NCBI GenBank assembly: GCA_018127085.1
Contig: CM030726.1
Coordinates: forward strand, 310,001-374,000
Direction: 5' to 3'
Length of the DNA stretch: 64,000 nt
Origin: Pneumocystis sp. 'macacae'
Taxonomy: Eukaryota; Ascomycota; Pneumocystomycetes; Pneumocystales; Pneumocystaceae
The notes under the pieces were generated by a model. It saw nothing but the letters and a program-made list of their open reading frames with translations. It searched no databases and was not told where the DNA came from. Shown here piece after piece: positions 14,250-26,318 of the stretch. Numbering within the stretch: position 1 is the stretch's first letter; the number at the start of each line of letters is the position of its first letter. A program made the translations under genes and the position numbers.

Positions 14250-15320
14250 ATGTCAGTATTAGATTTATCAGTGTAAGCTATATAAGTTCTTTCTGTTTCT
14301 AGTAAAAAAAATTAATTTTGCCTTTAGAGCTCAACAAAAACCATTAGATTGGGCAGATGATGAATATTCTGGTATTTGATGCTTTTAAGATAGAAAACTT
14401 AATAACTCTAGTTTCCTAGAGTCAATTACGTCTCCAAATGCTGCTGATGGATCTGAAGAAATCAAAACAATTATTGAGTATTATGTTGAAGATGGGAAAA
14501 AGTTTAAAGTTACTAAAAAAGTCAAATTTATCTCTGTCAAAGAAAAAGATAATCCTTCGATTGAAGAACGTAAATATTGGAAGAAGTTTGGTGCTGAAAA
14601 AGATCGTGGTCCTGGACCAGATCCAAGTACTACTAGTATTGGCGAAGATATAGTTTTTAAGTTCCATGTAGGATGGGCAAAGGTTTATTTAATTTTTATT
14701 GTTTATAAATGATCTTATATCTTTAGAATCCTTCTAAGAGTTTTGAGGAAGATCGGTCAACAAATAAGACGACAAAAGATACGCTTAAAGACAAAAAAGT
14801 GGCATGTCGTCTTTGTAAAGGAGATCATTTTACTGCACGTTGTCCATATAAAGATACTCTTCAGCCTTTTGATGAAGCAAATAACACAATAAACTCTAGT
14901 ATTTCAAATGGGCCTACGGGATCTCCTGAGCTTAACACAGAAACGACTGGACGATATATCGTTCCTCATTTAAGAACAAGGAGAACCGGCCCTGGTGATT
15001 CTATGTTTAGACGTGATAGAGATGAATATTTCACAGTTAGAGTTACAAATGTTTCTGAAGATGCTCATGAAGAAGACATTCGCGAATTGTTTGAAAGATT
15101 TGGGAGGATTTCTAGGCTTTATTTAGCTAAAGATAAAGATACAGGACGAGGAAAGGGCTTTGCATTTATTAGTTATTACGATAGAATGGATGCTGCAAGA
15201 GCTATTGAAAAAATGGATAAATATGGGTATGATAATTTGATAATGAGGGTTTGCTAAATTCAATTTCATAATCGTGTCTAACTTTGCTATTAGTGTGAAT
15301 TTTCAAAACCTAGGGAGTGA
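14250..15320 (+). CDS. TIF35: Translation initiation factor eIF3 subunit g
   Basis: RNA-binding subunit of the eIF3 initiation complex. Reconstructed from five or six exons: the first (MSVLDLSV) joins AQQKPLDWADDEYS, then SITSPNAADGSEEI and the eIF3g N-domain with KKVKFISVKEKDN. Next comes the CCHC-like zinc knuckle ACRLCKGDHFTARCPYKDTL, and finally a C-terminal RRM with RNP2 (VRVTNVSEDA), LFERFGRISRLYLAKD, and RNP1 GKGFAFISYY. A naive reading ends at LIMRVC; splicing out 15249-15293 instead gives LIMRCEFSKPRE with stop 15318-15320, matching the usual eIF3g tail (..R.EWSKP). Length is about 275 residues, normal for fungi. Confidence 0.93.
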
Positions 15321-15917
15321 GTTTTTATTATTGCATTTTAATTCACTTTGTTTTTTAGGAAAAAAAACATTTTTTGTTTTGTTTTACTAAATTTGTTTAG
15401 TTTATATGATATATGATTGTTTTTCATGTTTTTAGATAAATTTTTGTAACATATTTCTTAAAATATAAATGACTTTTATTATTTTTAAATTATTGAATTA
15501 TTGTCTTTTAAATAGCTTAAAATGTTTAATATTTGAAAAAAAGCGTCTAAATAGTATTTTCGACTTTGTTTTCTAGATTTTGTTATTTTAGTATATATAA
15601 AACTCTTAGTTAATTATATAAATATGATTTGATAAAATAATTTTAAATAATTTAAAGTTTTATAATAATAACGAATTTAAAAAACATTTAAATGATGTAT
15701 AGTATATATTAGAATATTCAAAATATGATAATATTTAAAATTCTATGCAAAAAAAAGTTTTATGTATTTATTTTATGTATTTAATATCGAAATATTCTGG
15801 TCAAAAATTTAACTTTAGATGCATTTTTTTGACAAAAAAATGAAAAAATTTTAAAAATTACGTATATATATGTTTTAGATGTATTTTCGGTAAAAAATAA
15901 ATGGAGTGTTCAAAAAT
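15321..15917. other. Convergent intergenic region
   Basis: About 600 bp between two converging 3' ends, with T-rich and A-rich runs typical of 3' untranslated and termination regions. No gene seen. Confidence 0.5.
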
Positions 15918-17888
15918 TTAAGATAATCCATTAAAAAGAGGACTCAGTTGTGGACCAAGACCAAGACCACATTGTTCTTTCCCAATTTCTTCTTCATTTT
16001 CAAACTCAATGCTGGTTTTCAGTTTATTTTTATATTTTTGTTTTCGCAGTCTTTTTTTTTTGCGACAAACAGTTGTTCCTAAAACTGGAACATTGCTTTG
16101 TTGTAGTCTTGATTTGCTTGTTAATACATACCATTCCCCTTTTATAAGCTCTTCACGTGTATTTGCAAATCTTTGTTGATGACGACGAAACGTTCCTATT
16201 GGAATTCTATCCCAGCGATAAAAGTCTGATAAATAGCTTTTAGTAATTGAAGACGAAGAAGAATTTGAAGATGAAAGTTGAACAAATGCAGATGTATCCA
16301 ATATATCATTTAGACTTGGAATGGATGAAGGAGAAAGACTAGTGGATGCTGGTGATAAAATAGTAGAAGGCGATGCTATAGGATCAATTATATTAGTACT
16401 AGTGCCATCAATAATGCCCATTGGCCTTCTCAGATCACGAGTCCAAGTTCCTAACAATGGAGGTTTATTTATCACGTTAGGTGTCTCCGTTTTAGAGGTT
16501 GTCAAAGATGTTGCAAAAACATGATTTGATTCTGAGTTTTCCTCCTCAACTAATATTGATGCTTTAGAATCATGGGAAGGCAAAGTGCAGCTGGTGACTT
16601 CTACAAAACATGAAATCTCTTTTTCTACAACGTCATTAGATGCTGTATATTCTTTTTGTGCTTTTTGAGTAATTTTTTTCACTATGAAATTTTGATCTTC
16701 ATCTGTTGTATCTCCTTTTCTATCCGACATGTTAGAATCATTATGAAAGAAATATTCATTTGGAATTCGATTTATATCTGCTACATCGCTGGCATCATTT
16801 GGTTCCGAAGCAAATGACGAACTACAGCAGTCCCAAATATCATCAGATGAACTATATCTTTCATATGACTGTGCTTTAAATAGAGGTACATAAGGATTTT
16901 CATCTTGGAAATCTTCCGTCCAAAACAAGTCTTCTTCATTATCACTATATGGAGAAACTTCTATTTTTTTAGAACAAGTAAATAATTGAGGATTTTTTTC
17001 TTGAACAATAACAGCACATGTTTTTTCATTCTCAAGATCTGATTCAATTCTATCAATCATATTTCTTTTATTTTTCCCATTTAATTCCTTATTAGACTGC
17101 AAAGAAGATGAGTATTCTTTGTCAAAATGAAATATGCCATCATCATTGTCATAAAGATCTAGATCAGACAACAATTCATTATCGTGAACTTTATTTTCAG
17201 ATATTTTTGATACATAAATTTTGCTTTTTTTTTCTTTTTCTTCTGAAACATTAATAAAATCATTCTCTTTTAAAGGGTTATGAAATTCCGTAATTGATGA
17301 TGATAATAGATGTTTTTTCAACACTTTTTTGCTAAAAGAAAAATCCCTACAAATAATTTCTTCTGAAACACATGATGCATTAACAATATGAGAGCGATTA
17401 TTAGGAAATAACGTTCCATTTGAAATAACTGGACGCAAAACACCTGTATTTTCTTTATGATTAAATGCCAATGGTGTTATTTTGTTATTGTAAGACTGAG
17501 GTTTTAGATGCTTTTGTTGTTTAGGACTTTTAGGGATAGAAAGCTCCCAGTCCTTCGTTTTACAACTATCTTCATACATATATTCCTCATCGCTGTTCAT
17601 ATATACATCGTTATCAACTTCATTCATTTTATCAGGGCTATTTTCTCGAAGTTTCTCATAACTATAACAATCCCCAAATGCTTCATGAAGTGTTGCTCTA
17701 GCATCTTTATTACTCCCTTCTTTCAATGACAAAATCATGTCCCCCAGTGTAAAAGACGGTATCATTTCAGACGATGGTTTTTCCATATGTTGATATCTTG
17801 CAGGCGGCAATGTTGATCCCAACCGGCGCGCATGGTTAAATGATTCTATATCCCCTTCTTGTACCTTTTGATGTTTCTTTTTCTTCAT
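15918..17888 (-). CDS. Conserved-looking fungal protein of unknown function, largely disordered
   Basis: A single uninterrupted frame of about 656 residues from the ATG at 17888 (MKKKKHQKVQEGDIES), unusual here because it has no introns. The middle is low-complexity and acidic/serine-rich, with many Asp-Glu clusters and a Ser-rich tract (SSSNSSSSS) near the end. Ordered islands are an N-terminal segment (PARYQHMEKP...FTLGDMILSLKEGSNKDARA), a GTWTRDLRRPMGIIDGT motif, and a C-terminal block with YRWDRIPIGTFRRHQQRFA, EWYVLTSKSR, a lysine/arginine patch resembling a nuclear signal (CRKKKRLRKQKYKNK), and the final GLGLGPQLSPLFNGLS. The ordered C-terminal block suggests a conserved nuclear, possibly chromatin- or transcription-linked protein. 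I cannot assign a family. The open frame extends upstream of the ATG but without another ATG. Confidence 0.75.
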   Translation of the reverse strand: MKKKKHQKVQEGDIESFNHARRLGSTLPPARYQHMEKPSSEMIPSFTLGDMILSLKEGSNKDARATLHEAFGDCYSYEKLRENSPDKMNEVDNDVYMNSDEEYMYEDSCKTKDWELSIPKSPKQQKHLKPQSYNNKITPLAFNHKENTGVLRPVISNGTLFPNNRSHIVNASCVSEEIICRDFSFSKKVLKKHLLSSSITEFHNPLKENDFINVSEEKEKKSKIYVSKISENKVHDNELLSDLDLYDNDDGIFHFDKEYSSSLQSNKELNGKNKRNMIDRIESDLENEKTCAVIVQEKNPQLFTCSKKIEVSPYSDNEEDLFWTEDFQDENPYVPLFKAQSYERYSSSDDIWDCCSSSFASEPNDASDVADINRIPNEYFFHNDSNMSDRKGDTTDEDQNFIVKKITQKAQKEYTASNDVVEKEISCFVEVTSCTLPSHDSKASILVEEENSESNHVFATSLTTSKTETPNVINKPPLLGTWTRDLRRPMGIIDGTSTNIIDPIASPSTILSPASTSLSPSSIPSLNDILDTSAFVQLSSSNSSSSSITKSYLSDFYRWDRIPIGTFRRHQQRFANTREELIKGEWYVLTSKSRLQQSNVPVLGTTVCRKKKRLRKQKYKNKLKTSIEFENEEEIGKEQCGLGLGPQLSPLFNGLS

Positions 17889-18227
17889 TCCAGTATCTTT
17901 TTTAAATATTAATATATTTGTTTTAAATAAAAAATATCCGTTAAGTACTCGTTTTTTTTTGAAAAAAGTACTTAGAAAACAATAATACTCCTTCTGCAAT
18001 GTCCCTTTTTATATTTTATGCAATTCTTTTCATTCTTCTTCTAATATCTTCCCAAATTTTCTGATTTACATTTTGAAATCTGTTTAAAGCTTTGTGCGGA
18101 GATGCCGCTTGGCGCCTATCGACGTTGGTCGTTGCATAATAATATTTTAAGAAAAAATCGATATTTTATGAATCAACGATAATCAACATAAAATTAATTT
18201 TGACAGTTTGATAGAAAAGTATTAATA

Positions 18228-20203
18228 ATGAGTGGATATCCAACGAAGATGCAAGAAGCAGGAATTTCTCCTGATTATGGGAGAGATCACTATCATCAAC
18301 CTGTTTTAACGGGGGAAAAAGAAGGAAATATTGAGTTTTCAGAAAAATTTAAAGTAGATGGGAAGTGGAAAGATGTGAGTAAAATTAGACAAAACGGCTT
18401 TATGTCGGCAGTTCTGATTGTTTTTGATACAGTTATGGGCAGCAATTATGTTTTTGATTACTTTTTCAGGATTTATTTATATTTCTGCAGTATCACTTAA
18501 AGCTTTTGTTAATACAGGTGAGGATAAGGCCGATAAGGCAATAGAAGTGTAGTATTTAAGGTTCTTACGGCGTTTTAGATGAATTCAGGATGTACAAGTT
18601 TTTAGGGTCTTCTAAAATGTTTACACTGAATGCGTAAGTACGGAGGTTTAATGAATCAAGTGTTTAAATGTTTTTGGATCTATAGGAACACAGTTTTTCT
18701 TTTTTCGTTTATGATAGGATCTGCTGCTACGCTTTCTTTTTTTTATTTCTTAGTTGCACGTATTTATACAAAGCAATTTATATGGGCAACAGGGATTATT
18801 CACATTGTAATATAATGGATTTATTATGTAGATGCTTATTTTATGAAGGCAATAAGCGTGGTGATTTGTGTGTATTATTTTATTAGAGGCTTATATATGA
18901 TCTCAATATGTATGTTGCATCTATTATTTAATAATAGAATTTTAAAATTGGACTTAGTATTTTTAATATTCACTGCTTTTTATGCGTTTTGCTTTTATAC
19001 TTGGAGATCACGTATTCCTTTGGCAACAGCATATTTGCAATTTACTATGGATGTATCAAAGTATTACACTAGTGTATATTTTGTCAGTTTTTGTGGTGTA
19101 GTTGTTTCTGTAGGATTTTTTGCATGGTTATTTTAGATTCTTATTTATTCTTATTCATATTAATTTTTTTAGGTTTTTTGTTACTTTTCTTGCATCCATT
19201 TACAAATATTCGGATTTTATGCTTAATGGAGAAAGGAAACCTACATGTCTTGAAAATGGAGATGGATGTGCTTCTAAGTATTTAGGGATAGTCATGCTTG
19301 TCTTATGTATAACATGATTTGTTTTGATAGGCACATCTAATGGTTTTTAGTTTTCAATGCTTATTGGACAGCAGAGGTTATTAAAAATCTTATTCATACT
19401 ACCATTTGTGGTATATATGGGTCCTATTATTATGGATATAACACTCCTGAGGGAATTCCGAAACATGCTGCCATATCTTCTTTTAGACGTGCTATAACAT
19501 ATTCTTTTGGAAGTGTTTGTTTTGGATCACTATTAGCCTCTATTATTCAGATATTAAGAGATATATTTGAATCAATGATGTATGATAGATCTTCTTCAGG
19601 AGATATTCTAGGCACGATAATTTCATGCTTTGCTTCATGTATTGTTTCATTATTGGATTGGCTAATTCAGTATTTTAATCATTATTGTATCGTTTTTATA
19701 TCATTATCATATGTGTTGATTGTCTTTAGGCTATGCTCAGATTGCTCTTTATGGTAAAAAATATTTAAAGGCCGCAAAAGAGTAACTTTTTTATTTATTT
19801 GAATTTTCATATTAATTTTTTTAGTACATGGAATATGTTTAAACGCAGTGGGGTTACTGCCCTTATTAATGATTGTTTAATTGATAACGTATTATCCTTG
19901 TAAGTTTTATTTTTTTTGGTGAAATTCTTATAATTTCAAAGTGGGGCTCTTTTTGTTGCTTGCGTCTCAGCATTTTTATCTTTCCTTTACTTGAAATTTA
20001 CTAATCCTCAGTATAACAACACTGGTTCATACAATTTAGTTGTTATATTTGTTTCTTTCTTCATCAGTTACCATATATGTAATACAGTAGTAATTGCTAT
20101 TCGATCTGGTGTTGCTGCACTTTTTGTGGGTGTTTCTGAGGATAGAGAAGTTCTTCGTCGAAATTTCCCTGTATTATATAATCAAATGTTTGGTCCTGTA
20201 TAA
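18228..20203 (+). CDS. PNS1: Choline-transporter-like (CTL/PNS1) membrane protein
   Basis: Polytopic plasma-membrane protein of the CTL/SLC44 family, the fungal Pns1 branch. At least nine exons encode a cytosolic N-terminus (MSGYPTKMQEAG, FSEKFKVDGKWKDLWAAIMF) and about ten hydrophobic helices. The first intron removes GTGAGT...GATACAG so that KWKD joins LWAAIMFLITFSGFIY, the expected first helix. Family markers near the C-terminus include TTICGIYGSYYY, FRRAITYSFGSVCFGSL, YAQIALYGKKY, VTALINDC, and the last block AALFVGVSEDREVLRRNFP. Animal relatives are linked to choline transport; yeast Pns1 has no proven choline role, so the substrate is uncertain. It is divergently transcribed from the gene to its left. 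Confidence 0.9.
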
Positions 20204-20340
20204 TTTTATACGTTTTTATATAGAATAATTTGTTATGTCAAATACTTATATCAAGTACTTTTAGTGCTTTTATTTTTATTATCTTATAATATAATAAATT
20301 AATCTATATTTCAGTAGTATAATATTTAAATATATCAGAA

Positions 20341-21199
20341 ATGGCTGACTCGTTATCAGCAATATCGATGTTCGCTTTTAGTCAAAAGAACTTTAAAATG
20401 TAAAAATTATCAAAATAATTAATAGTATTTTATTTCTTACAGTAAAATGATATCTTCTCATTATTTCAAACGTGATACAAATTCAAGGTGTTTTTTGAAG
20501 CAACCATATAAATCTCAAGATATACAAAATAAATTTAGTAAAAAAGTGTGGATCAAAAATTTGTTGAAAAATAAACGAAATAGGAATACTGGTAAGGCGA
20601 ATTATGTACTTGATGATGCCTTTCCTTTAAAAAAAAACTCTATTTTGGATTTTTTTGTTAAATCCTTGAAAAAATCGTTTTTCTTTATGAACAGGATATC
20701 AGGTCCATCTTTTAATACTTCGACAAATATTTTGCTTTCTGATTGCTCTGGAATAAAAGATAAGACTTTTCTTTCTAAAAAAATAATGCAATATTATTGG
20801 TTTTTTTTATTAACATTGAAACAAAAAGATTATAGTCAAATATTTTCAAATCGACATTATTTTAATGAAAATATTAAGCAAAAAAATAGATATGGTTTAC
20901 TATCAAACAAAGTATGTTGTGATCTTGAAAAAATATCTGAAAATAATCGAAAAAATTATCTATATTTTTCGGAAAAGTTATACCTTTTCAGTTATTATGT
21001 TAAACTATTGTTAACGTTTTATATACCTAATATAATAAAATGGTTTGTCTATATGTGGATATTGTTTATTATCACGTTTGCCTTGTACGAGTTCAACAGG
21101 ATACTTAATATAACTGAGATGGGAATTAGTACTTGGTTTAATATAATACATTCTTTTTTATATTCTGGATTATGGATTTATAATAAAATTTTTTCTTAA
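20341..21199 (+). CDS. Unknown protein with C-terminal membrane segments
   Basis: About 271 residues in two exons. The short first exon, 20341-20399 (MADSLSAISMFAFSQKN), is joined through a 43-nt intron at 20400-20442 to 20443-21199, in phase; without that exon the protein would start at MISSHYFKRD (20447). The N-terminal two thirds are basic and polar, with many Lys, Asn and Ser (for example KKVWIKNLLKNKRNRN). Near the C-terminus lie a strong hydrophobic segment (IIKWFVYMWILFIITFALYE) and a weaker one (IIHSFLYSGLWIYNKIF), suggesting a membrane-anchored protein with a cytosolic or nucleoplasmic basic domain. I do not recognise a family. Its closeness to PNS1 (137 bp) says nothing firm about function. 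Confidence 0.7.
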
Positions 21200-21259
21200 T
21201 TGTAATCACTTTACTATAGAACATTTTTAAAAAATTAGTATATTAAACTGATCTTATAT

Positions 21260-22420
21260 CTAATCTTCAATGATATCTTTTTGAGTCTTCTCCATAGAAA
21301 TTACACTTAAACATTGATAATCTCCTGCATAATTTGCTTTCCATAATCTTACTTTTCCATCATCACCTGCACTTGATAATATTGTGCCTGTAACGTTAAA
21401 ACTTACTCTCCATACTTGTTCCATATGATCATCAAAATCACCAACTAATTCTATTATATAACCTTTTGTTCCTTGTGTAGAATCTGGGTTGTATAAAACA
21501 TCATTGTTAGAAATACAAGATGGTTTTTTTGTTAATTTAAATATCCGCACATGTCCATCTTTACAAGCTGTAGCAATAATATGATATGATCTTCCCATAT
21601 TAGCTCCCCAGGCAACGTCACGAACTAAATCAGTATGTCCATTTAAAGATTCCTCCGCTTTCCACTTGTTATTTGAATTCAATCTGTAAATACTAACAGT
21701 GCTCATTGCACCAACCAATAATTGCTGATCATCCCATCGAGATGGACACCACGTTAAACAAAAAGAGCTTTCAGTATCTCGTGGAGGAGGGCTCGATAAA
21801 AGCAAAATATCATCCATCAATGTCCATTGTGATAAGTCATTTGGAGAGAGCGCCTCATATATACGAATAACTGCATCTGCTGATACAGATGCTAATTTAA
21901 GTCCATAATGAATAGGTGCAAACCATATATCTAAAACAGCTCCTCGTGAATCCACAAGACGCGCTTTTTCAGCCCAGCGTTTTCCTGAATTTTTGGATTC
22001 TAATTATTATGTTAAATTGATAAAAACATGAATCTGTGCAAAAAACCGTGTTCTTGTTCTTCAAAAATTCTTACAGTTCGATCTATAGAGCAAATAGCTA
22101 TAACTTGGCCCACTATTAAAGATATTAGAATTTATATTTTTAAAAGACACAATTCCCTTGTGGATTTGCCCATATCACTTTAAGGATAGGCGCATCTGCT
22201 GATTTCCATGAATCATTTTCCTGCCATTCTCCTGTAACATCATCATAATCAAATATCTTTACTCGTAAATCAGAAGAACATGTAGCTATTCTTCTACCAT
22301 AATAATCTTCATCATTTTAGACGTATATTCATATGTTATTTCTCATAATTGTTTTTAAATACCATAAGTAACATCATGGATAAGATCTTCGTGGGTTGTC
22401 TTAATAGTTTTCCATTCCAT
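21260..22420 (-). CDS. SEH1: Nucleoporin / SEA complex WD40 protein Seh1
   Basis: Six-bladed WD40 protein of the Y-shaped nuclear pore subcomplex and the TORC1-regulating SEA/GATOR complex. Exons start at 22420 (MEWKTIKTTHEDLIHDVTY) and continue with YGRRIATCSSDLRVKIFDY. The main 3' exon (21260-21955) has AVLDIWFAPIHYGLKLASVS, IRIYEALSPNDLSQWTL, FCLTWCPSRWDDQQLLVGA, DVAWGANMGRSYHIIATACK and HMEQVWRVSFNVTGTILSS, followed by DDGKVRLWKANY. The ASVSADAVIRIYEA...LSQW block and QVWRVS.N.TGT are specific to Seh1 and distinguish it from Sec13. Length is about 340 residues, normal. It is divergent from ALG7 (about 250 bp between starts). Confidence 0.93.
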
Positions 22421-22671
22421 TGAGGAATTTTCTTGGAAAAAAAGGAATTATTCAGATATTACTTCTAAATTATTCTGTTTTTATGTGTTATATATTATAT
22501 AAAATTGTTTTTACTTACAAGATTTTTTTTAAAAAAACTTTGAATTTTATCTTGAAGTTTATCGTGATGTTAAAAAAACTGCTTTTTTAAAACGAAGGTA
22601 TAAAATATCAATTGTCAGTGCATATTTTTGATTAATTTTCTTAAGCGCCTGTTAAATAATTATATATTTAT

Positions 22672-24223
22672 ATGGGATGGCTTTTAAATTCATTATTATT
22701 TATAATCTTTGTGATTGTAGTAGATTATATGATAAATAAAAACAAACATCCATTACTTGTTTCTTTTGAATTTTCAATTGTATCTGGTTTTATTACATTT
22801 AAAATAATTCCAGTGCTTTCACCTTTTTTTATTAAAGCTGGATTTCATGGAAAAGATTTAAATAAACCGGGAAAGCCTTTACGGTAGAAATACTGATAAA
22901 ATGCTGAGAAGTATTATTTATTTATATAGGCCGGAAGCTATGGGTATTGCATGTTCTGTTATTTATATTTTTTTTATGTTTCTGTTTATTCCGTTCTCAT
23001 TTTATAAGTATTTTATGTTTTCTGGAGGTGATAGAGATATATATGAATCATTAATAAACGGAGAAAAACATCAATTATTTCCCCATGATAAGGTCCATAT
23101 AAGGTTTTTTAGATCTCAATACTTAATTTAGCTAGTTAGGAGAATATTTGTCTGCTATTTTATCTCTTCAAAGTATGGTTCTTTTAGGAATTGCTGATGA
23201 TCTTTTTGATATACGTTGGAGATATAAACTTTTTATGCCAGCACTATCTGCTATCCCTGTTCTTGTTGTGTATTATGTTGATTTTAATGTTACATATGTC
23301 ATGGTTCCTGCGTTTTTGCGATCTTTTTTTGGAAGTACTATTCAAATAGGTATATAGGGCTTAATTGTGTTTTTGTACTTAAATTTTTATAAGGATGGTG
23401 GTATTATCTTTATATGGCAGCTTTATCTATTTTTTGTCCTAATTCAATAAATATAATTGCTGGAATAAATGGAGTAGAAGTCGGGCAATCTATTATAATT
23501 TCACTTTGCATTATAATTAATGATCTTCTTTATGTTTTTCGGTTATCGAATTCTGCTGTTGATTTTCATTTGTTTTCACTTTATTTTTTATTACCTTTTA
23601 TAGGTACATCAATAGCTTTGTTATATTATAACTGGTTAAATATCTAAAGTTTAGTTAATTTAGTTAATTGTTTTTAGGTTTCCAGCGTCTGTTTTTGTTG
23701 GTGATACATATTGTTACTTTTCAGGAATGATATTTGCTATCGTTGGTATTATAGGACATTTTTCAAAAACAATACTTCTTTTTTTTATTCCACAAATATT
23801 TAATTTTATTTTGTCATTACCTCAATTGTTTGGGATTGTTGAATGTCCTAGACATAGAATGCCTAAGTAATATTTCCTATGTTTGTTATCTTTTTTTAAT
23901 CATGATATAGACTTAATTTGTCGACTGGCTTTTTAGAGCCTTCGACAATAATGTTCTTACAAAAACCATCTTTGCTTTCTAGAACAATTCTTAGAATATT
24001 AGCAATGTTACATATTGTACGGTTAAAAATACATCCAGATACTAAAGAAATTCAAGGAACAACTAACCTTACAATCATTAATTCTCTTCTGGTCATATTA
24101 GGACCTAAAAGAGAGGACGTGTTAACGATAATAATAATGGTAATTCAGGGTGTAATGGGCCTGCTAGGATTATTTATAAGACATAAAATGGCAAAACTAA
24201 TATATCTTGAAGATAATTATTAA
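22672..24223 (+). CDS. ALG7: UDP-GlcNAc:dolichyl-phosphate GlcNAc-1-phosphate transferase
   Basis: ER membrane enzyme that starts N-glycan assembly by making GlcNAc-PP-dolichol; it is the target of tunicamycin. Seven or so exons encode about 450 residues with roughly ten membrane helices. Motifs include the early [18 protein letters not shown], then [25 protein letters not shown] (the DD metal/substrate motif), [18 protein letters not shown], the [13 protein letters not shown] loop, and near the end [16 protein letters not shown]. Each lines up with fungal and animal Alg7/DPAGT1. The start [10 protein letters not shown] at 22672 is the first ATG and leads into a helix. It is convergent with the HD-domain gene (85 bp between stops). 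Confidence 0.94.
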
Positions 24224-24308
24224 GATTATAAGGAAGTATCTCTATTGATTGTTTAATATTAAACAATATTTTTTTGAACATAGTTTATCTTAGTACTATT
24301 ATTTTGAT

Positions 24309-25082
24309 TTAATGATTTATAGATTTCCAAAATTCGTCTCTTTCTTTTAAAACATCATTTACCCATTCTAAAATAAGAGGATTTTTGATTTTTGGAAGGA
24401 CACATAGGAATTGTTGTAGATTCTTTTTTGTTTTTTTTTCATATTCAATTGTCTGGACCAATAATTCAAATTTATCAATATCTTTGACAAATAATGCTTC
24501 TGCTGTTTTTCCTTCTTTGTATTCAAGAAACAAATCAAGCATTTCCTTGGCTACTATTGATTGTGTTTCAGGCAGAATCTTAGTTGTTAATGTTAACATA
24601 GCATCTAGTTCGCGTTTATGTTTTTCCTCTAAAAAAATTAAAAATGGGTATTTTATAACTTAATAAACTACCTTGTGATATTTGATCAAATGGTGTTATG
24701 TCCCCAACGATAGATTCTGCCATATCATGTATAAGTGCCATTTTTATACATCTATTTATTTATTTATTTTGTAATAAAAAATTATGAAAACTCACTTATC
24801 ACGGTTAATAGATGGTACTGTACATAGCATTGAAATAATAGACATTCTATACATATGACTTGCCTGTTTAATATTAGATATATCACAATCTTTAATAGAA
24901 ATACAATAGATTCTATTTTTATTAAATATAATTATATGAATAAATATCTTAAAACCTGGATTTTCTATATTAAAATTCAACCATCCTGTTCTTGGAGTTG
25001 TTTTAAGATTTTCTATAATATGAAGAAATGGAAGAATAGATGTTGATTTTTGTATTTTTAAAAAATGTTCATTGTGATTCAT
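24309..25082 (-). CDS. HD-domain 5'-deoxynucleotidase (HDDC2/Ygk1 family)
   Basis: Small metal-dependent phosphohydrolase expected to dephosphorylate deoxynucleoside 5'-monophosphates. Three or four exons: the start at 25082 (MNHNEHFLKI...FLHIIENLKTTPRTGWL) carries the family 'LK..PRTGW' element. Next come SHMYRMSIISML with the first metal-binding His, then KMALIHDMAESIVGDITPFD with the HD pair, then ELLVQTIEYEK preceded by DIDKFE with the final Asp. Total length of about 215 residues is typical. The HD signature and flanking residues are directly visible; substrate class is inferred from the family (yeast YBR242W/YGL101W). Confidence 0.88.
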
Positions 25083-25458
25083 AGTTATTGTTAAATCTAA
25101 TTTTCTGTTAAAAACGTCTTCTAGATAGAGTTTAATACAATATAATTTGTACGGTTTTATGTGTTATTTAACTATGAACCTTCATGGTACGAATATCTAT
25201 TATTTGTTTTTTTTAATTGAATAGATTATGTTAATTCTAGATCATTATTTAAAATAATTTGTTACATGTTAATAATGAGTAGATATATCATTTCATAATT
25301 TTTATATGAGTTTATTTATATGATTATGTCATAATAAAACAAAATAATGTCTTTAGAAAAATAGAACGTATATATATATTAAAGAAAGAAATGGTATTAA
25401 AAAAGCAGGAAAAGTTGATATGTTGTAAAGTATATTAAATGTAGTATATTAAATGTTA
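25083..25458. other. Intergenic region, AT-rich
   Basis: About 375 bp upstream of the HD-domain gene and downstream of the methyltransferase gene. It holds a short direct duplication of TATATTAAATGTAGTA-like sequence just before 25459. No gene seen. Confidence 0.5.
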
Positions 25459-26318
25459 TTATTGTCTTGATTGTGCGATGTATATTTGATATCCTCTTTG
25501 TAATTGTTGATCAAGAATGGCTTGCATATAAAAGTATGATTGCATTTTTTCAAAAAAATCATAAAGTGTATCATAGCTACGAAGTTCTTGGCATATTATA
25601 GCAACAATGTTTTCATATTTTTGATAAAAATGCTTGAAAAGTGAAGTTAATGTATTGACAAAATGTGTTGTAACATGAGGATTATAAATCGTGTCAAATG
25701 CTAAAATACAGAGGTTTTTAGACGATTCATTTAATGTGTTTTCAAGATTTTTCAAATACGTTTTTGGATGCTTAGTCCAGTCAAGTTCCATAACAGATAC
25801 ATTTGTTTTTTTAAGTTTAGATTGTTTTTTTTTAATTTCTGGCTCAAGTGTGTTATTTTCACGTATATTTCTATCCAAATACTTCAAAATATGCTCTACA
25901 TCAGTAGCTATGTATTTTTCAACCTTGTCTCCTAGCATAATAGCTGCTATTCCAGAAATACCTGCACCTAACTCAATTATCTGTTGATTTCCTAAACCGT
26001 CAATAAACCATTCTTGAGAAAGAAGATATTCCAAACAAATTACTGAGGCTCTCCACATAATACTTCCTGTTTCTCCTTTATGAGAATAAAGCATGTTTGG
26101 GTTTTGCCGAATTTCCACCTGTTTTCCTGCAATCGAAAGAATAACAGTAGAGTCTGTTAATGAATAGTATCCCAGTCCTTTATTTTTTCAAGAACTTTTA
26201 TTTGGCTACAAAACTTACCTTTTTTTTTTACTTCGCCTAAATTTGAAAATTCTACAGCACAGTGCTCATCAATATCTACATCTACAACTATATCCCTTCT
26301 TGGTTTCATATGTTTCAT
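25459..26318 (-). CDS. RKM5: Rkm5-like S-adenosylmethionine-dependent lysine methyltransferase
   Basis: Seven-beta-strand methyltransferase of the METTL21/Rkm5 group, which modifies lysines in ribosomal or other cytosolic proteins. Exon 1 starts at 26318 (MKHMKPRRDIVVDVD) and ends at a GTAAGT donor; the acceptor joins DSTVILSIAGKQVEIRQ into the main exon. The SAM-binding motif I is IIELGAGISGIAAIML, followed by YIATDVEHILKYLDRNIREN, which resembles Rkm5 closely. The post-I motif ELDWTKHP and the ILAFDTIYNP strand then follow, in the expected order. About 240 residues in all. Rkm5 in yeast methylates ribosomal protein L1; the exact substrate here is inferred. Confidence 0.82.
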
